From the NCBI GenBank assembly GCA_964461635.1, contig CAYWVC010000073.1, positions 1 through 5,383 of the forward strand: DNA of 5,383 nt, read 5' to 3'. This document shows, piece after piece, positions 5,359-5,383 of this stretch; position 1 is the stretch's first letter, and each line of letters begins with the position of its first letter. Made by a program: the position numbers and the translations under genes. The stretch comes from RGIG3994 sp964461635 (GTDB lineage: Bacteria; Bacillota; Clostridia; Oscillospirales; CAG-272). The notes below the pieces were generated by a model. It saw only the letters and a list, made by a program, of their open reading frames with translations, ran no database searches and had not been told where the DNA came from.

Positions 5359-5383
5359 GGGAGACTTTCTTAGAAGAATACGA
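5359..5383 (+). repeat. Right copy of the short inverted repeat, touching the window edge
   Basis: The plus strand starts GGGAG and ends in TTCTTAGAAGAATACGA, whose 17 bases match the minus strand at 997-981 exactly. The window ends with this match, so it may continue outward. The two copies face away from each other on either side of the marR-ABC operon, at a distance of about 4.4 kb. Confidence 0.6.

Overview
The window reads as ordinary chromosomal DNA from an anaerobic, Clostridia-like Bacillota. The evidence is moderately high GC, strong AGGAGG-type Shine-Dalgarno (SD) sites, near-consensus sigma-A-type promoters, and close similarity in style to Clostridia BmrC/BmrD-type exporters and PnuC. 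The class-level assignment is an inference; no rRNA or marker gene is present. Every gene I can support lies on the minus strand, so transcription runs from right to left.

Right to left, the first unit is a drug-efflux operon. It has a perfect-consensus promoter (TTGACA, 17 nt, TATAAT; 5271-5299) and a 22-bp near-perfect AT-rich palindrome at the expected transcription start (5241-5262). A MarR-family repressor gene follows (4755-5219), then two ABC exporter half-transporter genes (2980-4695 and 1010-2962). The first half-transporter has a degenerate nucleotide-binding site (Walker B Asp-Asp, switch His replaced by Gln). The second is canonical and carries a Gly/Arg/Pro-rich N-terminal extension. 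This is the signature of an asymmetric heterodimeric multidrug exporter. The simplest model is that MarR binds the palindrome, represses its own operon, and releases it when a substrate or drug binds.

The marR-to-ABC junction is unusual. An 18-codon mini-ORF (4699-4755) starts on the marR stop codon (TGATG), has its own upstream SD-like sequence, and ends 3 nt before the exporter start codon. It contains a second strong SD followed by a 7-bp GC hairpin, with no ordinary SD close to the exporter start. This looks like a translational coupling or control device.

The second unit is a pnuC-type vitamin/nucleoside transporter gene (690 to the left edge, cut at the 3' end). It has its own promoter (817-845) and a roughly 120-nt leader. 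The leader holds two small hairpins, an intrinsic terminator immediately before the ribosome-binding site, and a segment complementary to the SD. This is the architecture of a riboswitch or attenuator, but I cannot match it to a class I know; it is the best candidate for something undescribed.

Between the two units is a 16-bp-arm perfect palindrome (943-976). Next to it is a short repeat (981-1004) that recurs in inverted orientation at the extreme right edge (5359-5383), so related repeats bracket the efflux operon. The rest of the 846-942 stretch shows no gene.
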